45,956 nucleotides of DNA from a virus. The stretch covers positions 1-45,956 of IMG/VR virus record IMGVR_UViG_3300023180_005414; one strand, written 5' to 3'. The notes under the pieces are model-generated. The model searched no databases and was not told the origin of the DNA. It saw only the letters and a program-made list of their open reading frames with translations. Shown here piece after piece: positions 36,001 to 38,990 of the stretch (position 1 is its first letter; every line of letters starts with the position of its first letter). The translations under genes were made by a program, and so were the position numbers.

Positions 36001-38964
36001 CGTAACTTGGTCTCCAACCAGAAGACCATGGGGGTTAGTGCATGTTACGGTAGCAATTCTGTCTCCAACACCACCAAATTCAACGCTCTCAACCTGAACA
36101 AGTTTTTTGACGTTGTAAATCCAAGATTTCAGTTGAGGAATGTCTTCAGTAGAACCAAGTTTAGAAACGGTCAGTTTATCACCAGACAGATAGTAAGAAC
36201 CATCATCGGTCAGTACTGTTTGTTCTGCTTCAACGATACCAACAATCTGAACAACAACTTCCTGAGCGGTTCCTTTATTGATGTATGCATATGTGTCAGA
36301 TTGCACCTCTGTTGCAGCATCCCACTTCCTAGAAGTTGTTCCGTCGATGCCACGAGTACACTCAATGAACTGGTTTAGGGACTTTTCCTTATAACGAACC
36401 TTTTCCTCACCATTGATTACAAATACACCGTTTCTCTCAGGCCAACCAACAGTAGAGTCAACAATAATAATCTCATCCTTATCAGTAATACCTTCGCAAA
36501 GGCGTGTCTTGTAAGGAATTGCAAAAGAACCTTCGATTGTTTCCTCGGACAGAATCAGTTCAAAGATTTCATAATCTGAAGTACGAATAGTCAAATAGTT
36601 TTCAATCAGAGCACTTGCTGCTTTGACGTTAGTGTCAACAGCATCTGCATCTTGGGTCAGAAGACCATCAGTGATATTTCTTGGGTCACCAGAAATCAGA
36701 ATACAACGAAGAACTGTATCAATAGTCCAAGTCGCAGCAGAAGGTTTAACAATCTGCTCCTTAGGGTAGGTAATTTCAATATCCTCACCGTAAATCAGTT
36801 TGAATAGGAATGCAACCGAATCTTGAGTACCCTTAGATGCATAAAACTTTCTAATATTCTTGATGATGTTAATAACATCAATCTTCTCATAATCAAAGTA
36901 AGGAACATTGGGAAGATACTGTTCAGCAAACTTAGAAATCATTTTCTGAACGAAGAGACCGTCCAGAGAACTAACTCTAGGGGAGAATGTTGCTGTGAGT
37001 GTGTGTGCTTTTGCAGTAGTGCTATTTTCAAAGATAGCATTACCAGCAGAATCATATTCTACAAGTCCACTTACACCTCTAACACAACCCTCAAACTTTG
37101 CTTGAGTGTATTCTTGACCTTGCTCAAGTACTTTGAAACCTGTAACTGCAGCAAAACCAACTTCAGCAGATGCTTTTGCTGAGGGAGGTCTTTGGATAAT
37201 GATTTTGGGAGGGTTGGCAGTAGAATACCCAGTACCAAACTCAGTAATATTAATATCAGTGATAGAACCATTAAAAATGGTTGCTGTTGCCTTAGCACCA
37301 GTACCACCAATAGGAGTACCAGTTACAGGGTCAGTACGGTCATCAATAATATAAATCGAAGGAACGTCATCAAAACCGATGCCACCGTTCAGCATCTCAA
37401 CATCAATAACACGACCTGCAGCATCAACGGTAACGTCAAGTACCTGGGCCTGATTGTGCTCAACTACACGAACTCTAGGGGGATTTGCCTGACTATATCC
37501 CCTACCAGCATTATTTACAGTTACACTATCAATTTCACCCTTGCTGTTAATGGTGCAAGTGATATTTGCATTAATTGGGTTTTCACCAGTAGGTTCATCA
37601 ATGTAGATAGTCGGTGCTACAGAGTATCCTTTGCCAGGATTATCGATATTGATGGTGCTTGCAATAATTGCGCCATTACCATCAACATTAGGTTGGGTTA
37701 ATGTGCCACCACCAGGAACTTCAAATGTAATTCTAGGAGTAAATGTATATCTAGAACCAGAGTTCTGGAGTTCCAGACTAATTACCTGACCATCCTCACT
37801 TACAGTTGCCGTTGCCGTTGCAGCTTCTCCAGCAGCGTCTGTAGGTGGTTCAATATTTACAATAGGAGGATTAAGGTTACTAAAACCTTTACCTCCACTT
37901 AGAAGGGAAATGCTTTGTAGTCCATTGACAAGAGCAGATGCAACAGCACCGCTTCCATTGTCAGAAACAATAGTTACCTGAGGAGGATACTCAAGTTTGT
38001 AGTTAGAACCACCATTAGTAACTTTAATGCCTGTAATTTCACCAGTATCAGAAATCTGAGCAACTCCAGATGCACCACTACCATAGGAAAGGATAGGTGC
38101 TTCAATAGAACGAACGTTTGCTCTAGAACCCAAAGAAGGGGGATTCGTAAAGATGATGGTGTCACCGTTGATATTGTAATCAACCTTGGGTTCCAAAAGT
38201 TCATTATTCAGAACGACCATCGTATACTCAGTCAAAATAGGACTGTACGAGAAGTCGTTTACAGTGATATTGAAGGTTTTCGTAGTTCCATCAAATTGAC
38301 TATCAAGATTGTCAATTACCTGAATGTTATCTTGGAAGAAACCTTTGAGATATACAATGCTAGTCTGTTCAGACGAATCATTGAGCTGAGGAGACCTAGG
38401 AGGCGTTGTAAGGGTGATTGTAGAGGTATTCAGTACATAATCAACACCAGGCACCAGATACTCGCCATAAACGCGAACCAGGAGGTGATTAGCACTAGGG
38501 GGGACAACCAGATTGCTCTCTGTGGTTACAGAGAAAGTAGATGTAATACCGTCGAAAGAATTATAAGGGTTTACCAGAATTTGGAGTTTATTGTTAAACT
38601 CAGCGTATGAAATACCAGGGGTCAGAGATACTTGAGGCGAACTCGTTGCCTTTTCATAATAAACGATTTCGTCTTCCAGAAGAAAACTGCCATTCTGTTC
38701 CAGGAAGTTTTCAACAGACTCAACGATGATTGTCGAATCCGTAGCAGAGATGCTATTCAGGAGTTGCGTTCTTCCCTGAATCAGGTTGATATCGTACCTG
38801 TCGATATTTGCATAGTCAAGCAGATTTGACAGGATGTCCTGGGACAAACCAGTCTTTTCTTGAGACTTGTAGTAGTACTCAAGAAACTTGACGAAATGAG
38901 GGTTTTCGTCTCTGATGTACTGGGGCATTTGCCCCGCAACAAGCTGGGAAACCGTAGTATTCAT
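18013..38964 (-). CDS. Giant mosaic baseplate/tail protein, 6983 aa
   Basis: One open frame of 20,952 bases encodes a protein of roughly 0.75 MDa. Approximate order: residues 1-60 helical tail-protein start (MPQYIRDENPHFVKFLEYYY); 290-640 GxGY repeats; 700-760 phage-type segment (IIKNIRKFYASKGTQDSVAF, then YGEDIEITYP); 1130-1360 GxGY repeats; 1370-1560 YHYH-type module; 1840-2240 beta-propeller-like stretch; 2290-2455 and 4140-4310 LamG-like domains (GDWTIEGWIRPG, NTWYHVAV); 3005-3245 more GxGY repeats; 4355-5570 five helical repeats with a duplicated TFTC module between copies 3 and 4; 5590-5820 jelly-roll-like region (WYRCYITF...ILIWGAKL); 6670-6930 second YHYH-type module in which the signature reads YSYR. 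It lies between gp6 and gp8, where T4 has gp7 (1032 residues), so it may be the gp7 counterpart with large additions; that is positional inference. A virion role is likely, the details unknown. Confidence 0.85.
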   Translation of the reverse strand: MNTTVSQLVAGQMPQYIRDENPHFVKFLEYYYKSQEKTGLSQDILSNLLDYANIDRYDINLIQGRTQLLNSISATDSTIIVESVENFLEQNGSFLLEDEIVYYEKATSSPQVSLTPGISYAEFNNKLQILVNPYNSFDGITSTFSVTTESNLVVPPSANHLLVRVYGEYLVPGVDYVLNTSTITLTTPPRSPQLNDSSEQTSIVYLKGFFQDNIQVIDNLDSQFDGTTKTFNITVNDFSYSPILTEYTMVVLNNELLEPKVDYNINGDTIIFTNPPSLGSRANVRSIEAPILSYGSGASGVAQISDTGEITGIKVTNGGSNYKLEYPPQVTIVSDNGSGAVASALVNGLQSISLLSGGKGFSNLNPPIVNIEPPTDAAGEAATATATVSEDGQVISLELQNSGSRYTFTPRITFEVPGGGTLTQPNVDGNGAIIASTINIDNPGKGYSVAPTIYIDEPTGENPINANITCTINSKGEIDSVTVNNAGRGYSQANPPRVRVVEHNQAQVLDVTVDAAGRVIDVEMLNGGIGFDDVPSIYIIDDRTDPVTGTPIGGTGAKATATIFNGSITDINITEFGTGYSTANPPKIIIQRPPSAKASAEVGFAAVTGFKVLEQGQEYTQAKFEGCVRGVSGLVEYDSAGNAIFENSTTAKAHTLTATFSPRVSSLDGLFVQKMISKFAEQYLPNVPYFDYEKIDVINIIKNIRKFYASKGTQDSVAFLFKLIYGEDIEITYPKEQIVKPSAATWTIDTVLRCILISGDPRNITDGLLTQDADAVDTNVKAASALIENYLTIRTSDYEIFELILSEETIEGSFAIPYKTRLCEGITDKDEIIIVDSTVGWPERNGVFVINGEEKVRYKEKSLNQFIECTRGIDGTTSRKWDAATEVQSDTYAYINKGTAQEVVVQIVGIVEAEQTVLTDDGSYYLSGDKLTVSKLGSTEDIPQLKSWIYNVKKLVQVESVEFGGVGDRIATVTCTNPHGLLVGDQVTVYGANPNLYNGTFLVQSREDAYIFKYQLPQPASTTPQGNILISVDLNRGKSDTESIQKIIGNYTTNIQNTFFNTDYVYIAASGIPNYKVGPFNETALIPGNQRKLYRLPRNPETISTKDNITPGPLGTWANGVSIWSYKSELTKIYGSLTSVNITDAGEGYDASSPPVLSISGGGGTGAEGYVIVNGSVTEIEVLNGGSGYTSSPLVSIVGGGGEGASATAIVTKGVVSRILLNSGGTGFTSRPDITIVGGGGSGATGRAQVRGPIKEIVVSDGGVSYTSKPNITLSSGTGAAAQAIVNNGRIISIAIVAAGNGYTTPPEVAIYGEGFGAVARAVIDTDGENAGRVTGIEILNKGIGYESGTTIVTLTSVGSGAEFDSQVFEWTYNLQANSDFDEAYGAVFEGYNTQYGGEYAHIANPQRLRYVLGDNMILDSNGLIREQEVGLQHSPIIGWAFDGNPIYGPYGYDDPTDQSSAIRRMSSSYALKTNLIYHPDTNPTPARIDGPSLTEYVQGSFVEDYQYNFGSGDLDQYNGRFAKTPDFPTGRYCYFVTIDASEAGNPVFPYVLGPSWNSVVDKWNLQQTAVQQNIPGGVVRFRDPYENVDIDVERTPNAETDTITFEDGDFIQLEPEDDNRDSIIDTTEAAAVNQLEEEDRLEVFDYFPTVKFDSRVDIEVETTTKFEDAKVDGFIIENPGQSYQVNDVLVFDDTDTDGYGISARVSEIKGKTIDSYTFEMINDVPYGVITCADPHDLKIADIINVQYTPIQANTNKEFKVSVVKGIEELNVTQVGTGYTSEVPITVEIDGVGQDAVIEPKLDTATGNVVGFNIINSGNGFTTDPRILVSHPQIFKKADYFLNTINGTGEETVIHNVTTTSNKDTYVVGKTQDAVGNFYGFVAKYNSTGIKVWEKSLRSNSPNITGDSYCELTEIYVDEDDANTVIVAGHTKPSGINPAHNPDIIVAKYNQNNTGLLATLDWQREYAGISGISRGDYITSLTKLTTDRYILGGYTDTNTSSAYDAFIIVLNELGNFVAKRKFTSLTRSEKLLDIVVHHETTGQDIDRIYYLMETAPNSTSDDKSLVIGKCQLTQFGIVSNTLQQVSNAGFALDNAHMVIDEFNELWISAELVNKTNLERKNFWVGKYSLGVAPIWSYIYDCGNVNIDSIKMVSGNVDLFNHLNVGLEVVRASDKKVINHFLKISYNGSVQTNYKVDYERGTEGGSWYASHSDVSGDHVLVGQQKHNRTVALFDFELDGSSPGFGDTTEKTTNVTWTGDSAGSIGRGSNTALDVQGYDINAATYSAAYLNVQSGDTATLYGLGDMTSKDFTVSGFFNASSQYVTAGYTGANPALFTFGDWTGPGISVVWDRTGSSGNTNAILLYANATALYGSSPIVSPAGVISTDTWHFVSLTKSGNTYTLAVDGTIACQATAPSINLNNNFFVANAPGFTNTAGAYDASTQFSGYIDGVKISDRVLSQTAPSVTAEYTAYYGRTDYIHTDAILHKLDKVTANERTGRFSTTNNGIVFNKTDDTTITRGASVTNNIVGYDLASEGYQVLDYNDVASLLTQDIMTVSQITDVWATRTATIPAPGSKKVRVTPKAYGKFFIAQSTTTKVNNVQRLTTNAFPVNFTKGATLQVWNAGTIAAQAKIIDVDTTAHPNTIDIADIVGEWDTYIDSGELKTNVNDINEIKGYVFAEVINTTPGVFDFNLAQEDFTLIDPSATNNLDEFARFKPHSDPDYSVRIDDISGSSEFVVGSVVSLTSDQLSFNSEYSTLTISGLTGVTKITLVTNLTKIVKYSAINNTDIAYVTTATAHYLKPNEIIHITGNSGDGTANDYDGSFFVKEVFTSREFTYSLRGVPTDNPAEANGGANNVVVSAKTPVLPMFYGHQYVFDVSDPSMVGYYLTFSKDNLYKLEYSFNAIERSGTPGVVTGGVKPYVSLAVNEEVTNISYYFDPSRTTSEPPMSNTAYLDVQNSPYLGRFRIEQLAGATITSGATIMKFPLNIEPEGPADRETSSYSTEAESAVGPIANIRIVNGGGFYKKLPVVDSIVSSRKIERVQITDPGTEYAVGVYYNVPIQGDGEGGFIQITVEDGLDEEGQLIPGQISQVVVTSPGKNYTTAFIDVEAISGILGPSLAGSGAELTVVIPPAGSGASVFVKGTKVGKIKKLKNNNFGFDYPQDYTLRPEISFPVNLQLINTSVLSSIKVTDPGSGYSQAPTVIIEGGGGEGATAVANIKNGRIESIEVKDPGAGYSSEPTISLNSAFSYVINLDLNLFQFSFPHGIPNGAEVKLTVEDNGDGDPAYGITAFGPLVPGQTYYAITGIANGLEGDQMRLALTPDNAAIGDFLSFVNAGVGRQIVLTESFGGAAQAIVATGQFLSGERIYQGESLDQATAFGYISENEGWQSGPKILKVTGYTGTFEKGQKITGTISKSSGTIDNLNMARGVLNISSITKTPGKFTDDVGKPSEIIQKIQDSYYYQDFSYSVKSSVSIDKWRDIVTKNAHPGGFKIFGELGLAETATIENKEIDFELVKSVNLADSAVVPNIQNFTLVEPIYTDFNNTEVLFRQKRLTSSEQILTSVVQRLDDISNLFDGVRFSFPLTVEQNQVVSTTNQLMVVMNGVIQTPGTAYEVQGDQLVFAEPPQPPASVKYVDLGLSFKETYRLSLSTVLGTYPPVGYQVRGVLTNNTALVVRSATNEIDIIYPDQQEGTPINPNIMFRVGVVNTLGPPITAGNGYTDSFNVPTTGGSGTGLTVDTNTNASGQVTSIVLNTGGRDYQVGDIITVLAGDQTCTFEILVIQGEEIRSSAVGFSAFVDSQTLLENNNLFEYKENITDFQGDIASVEAINLDDSTSSPIATLNLSISASATFMYIETEDAEGNALWEVNKQYQLDSEIFTVQAIDTVNDRLTILRGELGTAAVSHQNGSNVYSTDIIKTNNILVSKTTGTYQSTPGLFDINTDEYIISARSGIVAQVVSSAPYRDPVTQTVVPQVNISDGSSFFGLLFNRLVSAENPNTILDDISQSQIQVVDVADNETAINDKFPGNEVVRNTYLTYNPANVNGTGFTIGETLRNYKILFGGQSGNFITDEEVRVNKLSFFDSEGDLVTAGQTIYAENATAEVIGTNYGRKWFYLGKQARGADYLHSFSFTGDAKISDVQSKFGGTSLYLDGTGDYVDVATHTEFGFGTGDWTIEGWIRPGSIAAGSKLIFDMRSASSDRAATLTLNGDILTYIAGNSGITITGTTNISTNTWYHVAVCRSNNSIRMFLNGVQEGPTQSDPSDYGSTRPIRIGADYTNANLFIGYIDEVRVSTNARYDVDFTPRAGIFQGDTNTVLLTHFDGENNDTDTTDWSGVPTYAYGNEYVNTTIPFRYYDACDQIDANASIIADEAVEFFKNTGAGHPNNFTFPNDDGGARCKQDLVLALDALTKSIRSGGNSYVWDAAAYYRVEDENNPALATLSHVDGEVPETIYVMRIAEDIAIATMRNQFGIDNIENNIGSQTYNAWNAVDDIYIDAANEIEANINYIAAEALDRGIAQFPSSTATLTTECSDDIKDVLRSVVTNLKHGGNNHVWDSAWWFLNGGSFNHITTNLTETVWIINSARDLATEIMQGQPSTTVGSHGLTPTIDSTITIDPASPRCAAVESAIDTLMQIITDTLQDPSGSDAVTYPLSITTTGEINGRVRPSKWPVVYSTLYTNTDVSRDTTITIDPLAASNNQLFCANVETAIEDHFNIITQTIEQANTGTNYLNGITRVLPDYIYSGGSFSGYVSVPFIAGTVDNVNDYIVTYQIDGDDRHRFKDAANLIRDNINVIVDEAIGRMLNEYPTLTQLMPRNNGGLSDAGTTRCRTDLVQIANAVADDLEVGGNEKTLQAVRFYLDSNGGILHVRLQLLQSLFAHEQIKDLCKDAIDGTLQTVYSNSIVVPPIGITTDTAAGGQASYTPTTATYDAATGDSVITIGAHSLPVGSSIYLVPNSMTFTCAMDGGNALHTYPRTTDPNYQKYFTITGATATTITVNAGASPIVSYDVSNAYYNAATGNLQLTIGTHSLPVGTSIKLAANSLTFTCSSDNYASTHTYPRASDPAYDTALKINSVGPTTININVGIAASSSQYEHRFVSATAGAVVSGGNYAHTFSSALPNSVVAVGKCADVKAAVDTMLDQMNAILAPTGDRFVDAGNALWKNQDYIAEETAGALDAYFTYEINQVSYKTFEYPGGSIDGRNKCIRDVKEMIKALITDLLTGGNSNTVIALETYIDANKQVLHVEDQLPATLYALNYAKMLAHKAINQLLQTQGSVQTSPDHYVAMYTTEDAYIDTTVTHDVSSGTYIDSDCADVKTAIETLWTLPVEQLAPGGLQSVSAMNAILFNEHYYKEEIAETVKQEWGINEWDTTEYEGLIDTITDDIVYDVITTPLTSRPGDKFQDAGNLIGINRDFIAEEVVARLVAEYPALQIPGGNSNCVDDIKDILDAVAYNLRNGGNHEVWDAAALYVDRTQNPIALSHVETEVTETLWAINAARDMAIEVMRNNFVIKTGTHNEIQVRNHDIILDDDLPLCAEVAQSITTMMDIIYQTIYQADNSQTDFLNTVTRTTPGRSTTYNNTETLATLRTLPNLLNNEGSVDNILSNTIWGDISENMMLPSYQTPGGWYRYGGSISGTQYEAPNGSLTADKWIPGNNTTQKVIFFNYPLSTYSTYDGNSITFDNTSSTFDTGAEGSSQKFTYSCFYKEAGYGQIRFHVSWGMSGLAGYLSNYSYAFFNFNLISGEKSSNFVGGGMTVDDMNVIPYGDGWYRCYITFNIPFGIAEFRVSNYMAEVLVNGAGNGTDGILIWGAKLNTGTLDAYEANSDGQRFYTNKEYNIKAFILDELYRYYQQSMDETLVNPSTRASFPAFYKSDMNGYSSADYMPQILDIMNKYKSQWLDSNYYETVASNTGITYLSKTYVKPNSRIVPTPLGGGLIPNEYIYGTVSGSSAESGTIFSNAADVQKMLIRLRYTITETDPNLIDNYTLGMTVTDVNEVNTTGTIYALYEDSNYKYMDIIDNGTVAWTTGRTFIDMTNSEESTVDSVEYRMVVVRPIGAFGASEAFKGYDSGTTGIITQYYDNNAAVLDNTGGKLTIDTDSLQGSFEETSVIYADKSSFYIDAYKHNGSGDISLSDKILSQGYVTLTVTPYEDTFNNVTRDNFVLGGTLYKIIDNIPQPGVEGIISGWDTDTNTLYVSMVEGAFQSSDIVATYVGGGNPVGQGAVSVVTNVASQFAATVVSKKDFIQYERLYITDVKGTATKYDTIVGPNSYKAAITDVVSVEGRVKRFFVGFDGTQTNFKITSNNGDPYFPDPAGHLLTFVNGVLQPPGASNAYTAFSDEIQFTEAPESGSSFTGYYVGKLRFLNDISFEFDSLRSSFNLLFEDSFYSLTLTEGVQSTVIRPENNIVVSLNGVLQEPGIGFELVGSRIIFSEIPRFGSTFVGFSYIGSDADVVAATVVPPLEAGDLLDIEGETEDREIAIIESSNSLITFDYLGSIFGKDAAASAQILRGRITDAQITSPGDGYTTRPVVRVDSTSGFDGQLKALVGVQRIDVKEGGTNYGYASVNPDTEVPEGYVYPDINSYPAEGTAQVLEEDIIAPAVPANNPPQSGDVTAAADGIQTLDSEGGVLAGVLAPTVISGFNPETTFVSVDNSATVPDLNANQTLLEINTAGTPAPALNGIPLGSSQFPDLGLGIIAQNEQYSFTYRAGSNTSNPMHTGIGPVGVAINGVVLSTAFDDSATLPTTTLELPTGFYWNRVFHEDKYGVDACGGVPDQQSGEYSYRSGSFLMNCWTRNFYRSTPYLSDTNFKSNFYRHPDGHSKIIGWASDGYPIYGPFGYRVSAENTSGVKRMTSSYRLLATEAYGRTHSFVTLPPGSFINDYEYVYGLGDLDIHNGRFSVTPEFPNGTYAYFMTIDADGNPIFPYIIGNATRQQRAEGFTDSQLEVIPLTAQIIDDLENPETPPTPEVTAYTIPNFDATTIWSSSFT
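18170..18960 (-). other. C-terminal YHYH-type module of the giant protein
   Basis: It contains DACGGVPDQQSGEYSYRSGS, RHPDGHSKIIGWASDGYPIY, DIHNGRF and FPNGTYAYFMTIDADGNPIF. It aligns with the neighbouring 288-residue protein, but the signature YHYH is YSYR, so both signature histidines are lost. Confidence 0.75.
21510..22190 (-). other. Jelly-roll-like region of the giant protein
   Basis: It runs from a GSLTADKWIPGN segment through WYRCYITFNIPFGIAEFRVS to ILIWGAKLNTGTLDAYEANS. This pattern resembles carbohydrate-binding-module-like beta sandwiches of phage tail proteins. The assignment rests on motif resemblance only. Confidence 0.45.
22250..25905 (-). repeat. Five copies of a helical repeat in the giant protein
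   Basis: Each copy has a core DAxNxIxxNxxxIxxEAxxR, a YP or FP, a C-x-x-D-(I/L/V) helix, LxxGGNxxxWDAAxxY, then LxHVExxxxETLWAINxARD and MRNN or a similar end. Copies start near 25905, 25498, 24636, 23505 and 22765. Between them lie shorter helices with CAxVxxAIxTxxxII (near 25110, 24870, 23590, 23040 and 22370). Spacing is irregular because other modules are inserted. Confidence 0.75.
23710..24190 (-). repeat. Tandem duplication of a TFTC/TYPR beta module
   Basis: Two adjacent copies of about 75-80 residues share YxAATGxxxxTIGxHSLPVG, then (S/T)SIxLxxNSxTFTC, then THTYPR or LHTYPR and DP. The copies have clearly diverged. They sit between helical repeats 3 and 4. Confidence 0.75.
26040..26540 (-). 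other. LamG-like domain 2 of the giant protein
   Basis: The order is characteristic of laminin-G/concanavalin-like sandwiches: SLYLDGTGDYVDV, FGTGDWTIEGWIRPGS, NTWYHVAVCRSNNSIRMFLN and YIDEVRVSTNARY. Such domains often bind glycans. Confidence 0.7.
29230..29950 (-). repeat. GxGY beta-repeat run in the giant protein (third)
   Basis: Repeats include VQITDPGTEYAVG, VVVTSPGKNYTTA, IKVTDPGSGYSQAPTVIIEG and IEVKDPGAGYSSEPTISL, alternating with GGxGxGAxAxA strands. Confidence 0.7.
31590..32100 (-). other. LamG-like domain 1 of the giant protein
   Basis: It has AAYLNVQSGDTATLY, DFTVSGFFNASSQYV, DTWHFVSLTKSGNTYTLAVD and YIDGVKISDRVLS, the same strand order as LamG-like domain 2 but strongly diverged. 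Confidence 0.6.
32240..33440 (-). other. Beta-propeller-like region of the giant protein
   Basis: Repeated strands of the type DTYVVGKTQDAVGNFYGFVA then KYNSTGIKVWEKSL, and TDRYILGGYTDTN...DAFIIVLNELGNFVAKRKF, recur every 55-70 residues. This resembles SBBP-type propeller blades. Blade number cannot be settled by eye. Confidence 0.55.
34290..34850 (-). other. Internal YHYH-type module of the giant protein
   Basis: It carries HSPIIGWAFDGNPIYGPYGY, RRMSSSYALK, GSFVEDYQYN, GDLDQYNGRFAKTPDFPTGR and VFPYVLGP, matching the second half of the other YHYH modules. The first half, with the signature motif, is degenerate (GEYAHI). Confidence 0.65.
34880..35575 (-). repeat. GxGY beta-repeat run in the giant protein (second)
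   Basis: Seven closely spaced units are visible, for example VNITDAGEGYDASSPPVLSI, IEVLNGGSGYTSSPLVSIVG and ILLNSGGTGFTSRPDITIVG, separated by GGGGxGAxxxAxV turns. It is the cleanest run in the window. Confidence 0.8.
37070..38090 (-). repeat. GxGY beta-repeat run in the giant protein (first)
   Basis: Units include IKVTNGGSNYKLEYPPQVTI, ISLLSGGKGFSNLNPPIVNI, VTVNNAGRGYSQANPPRVRV and INITEFGTGYSTANPPKIII. The spacing is wider than in the second run. Confidence 0.75.
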
Positions 38965-38990
38965 TCTGGTATTATCTACTATTAGTTAAA

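Noticed and set aside
18013-38964. Assembly error joining several genes into the giant frame
   Set aside because: The frame is continuous with coherent domain sequence across the whole length, and module joins show no frameshift. Long-read confirmation would still settle it.
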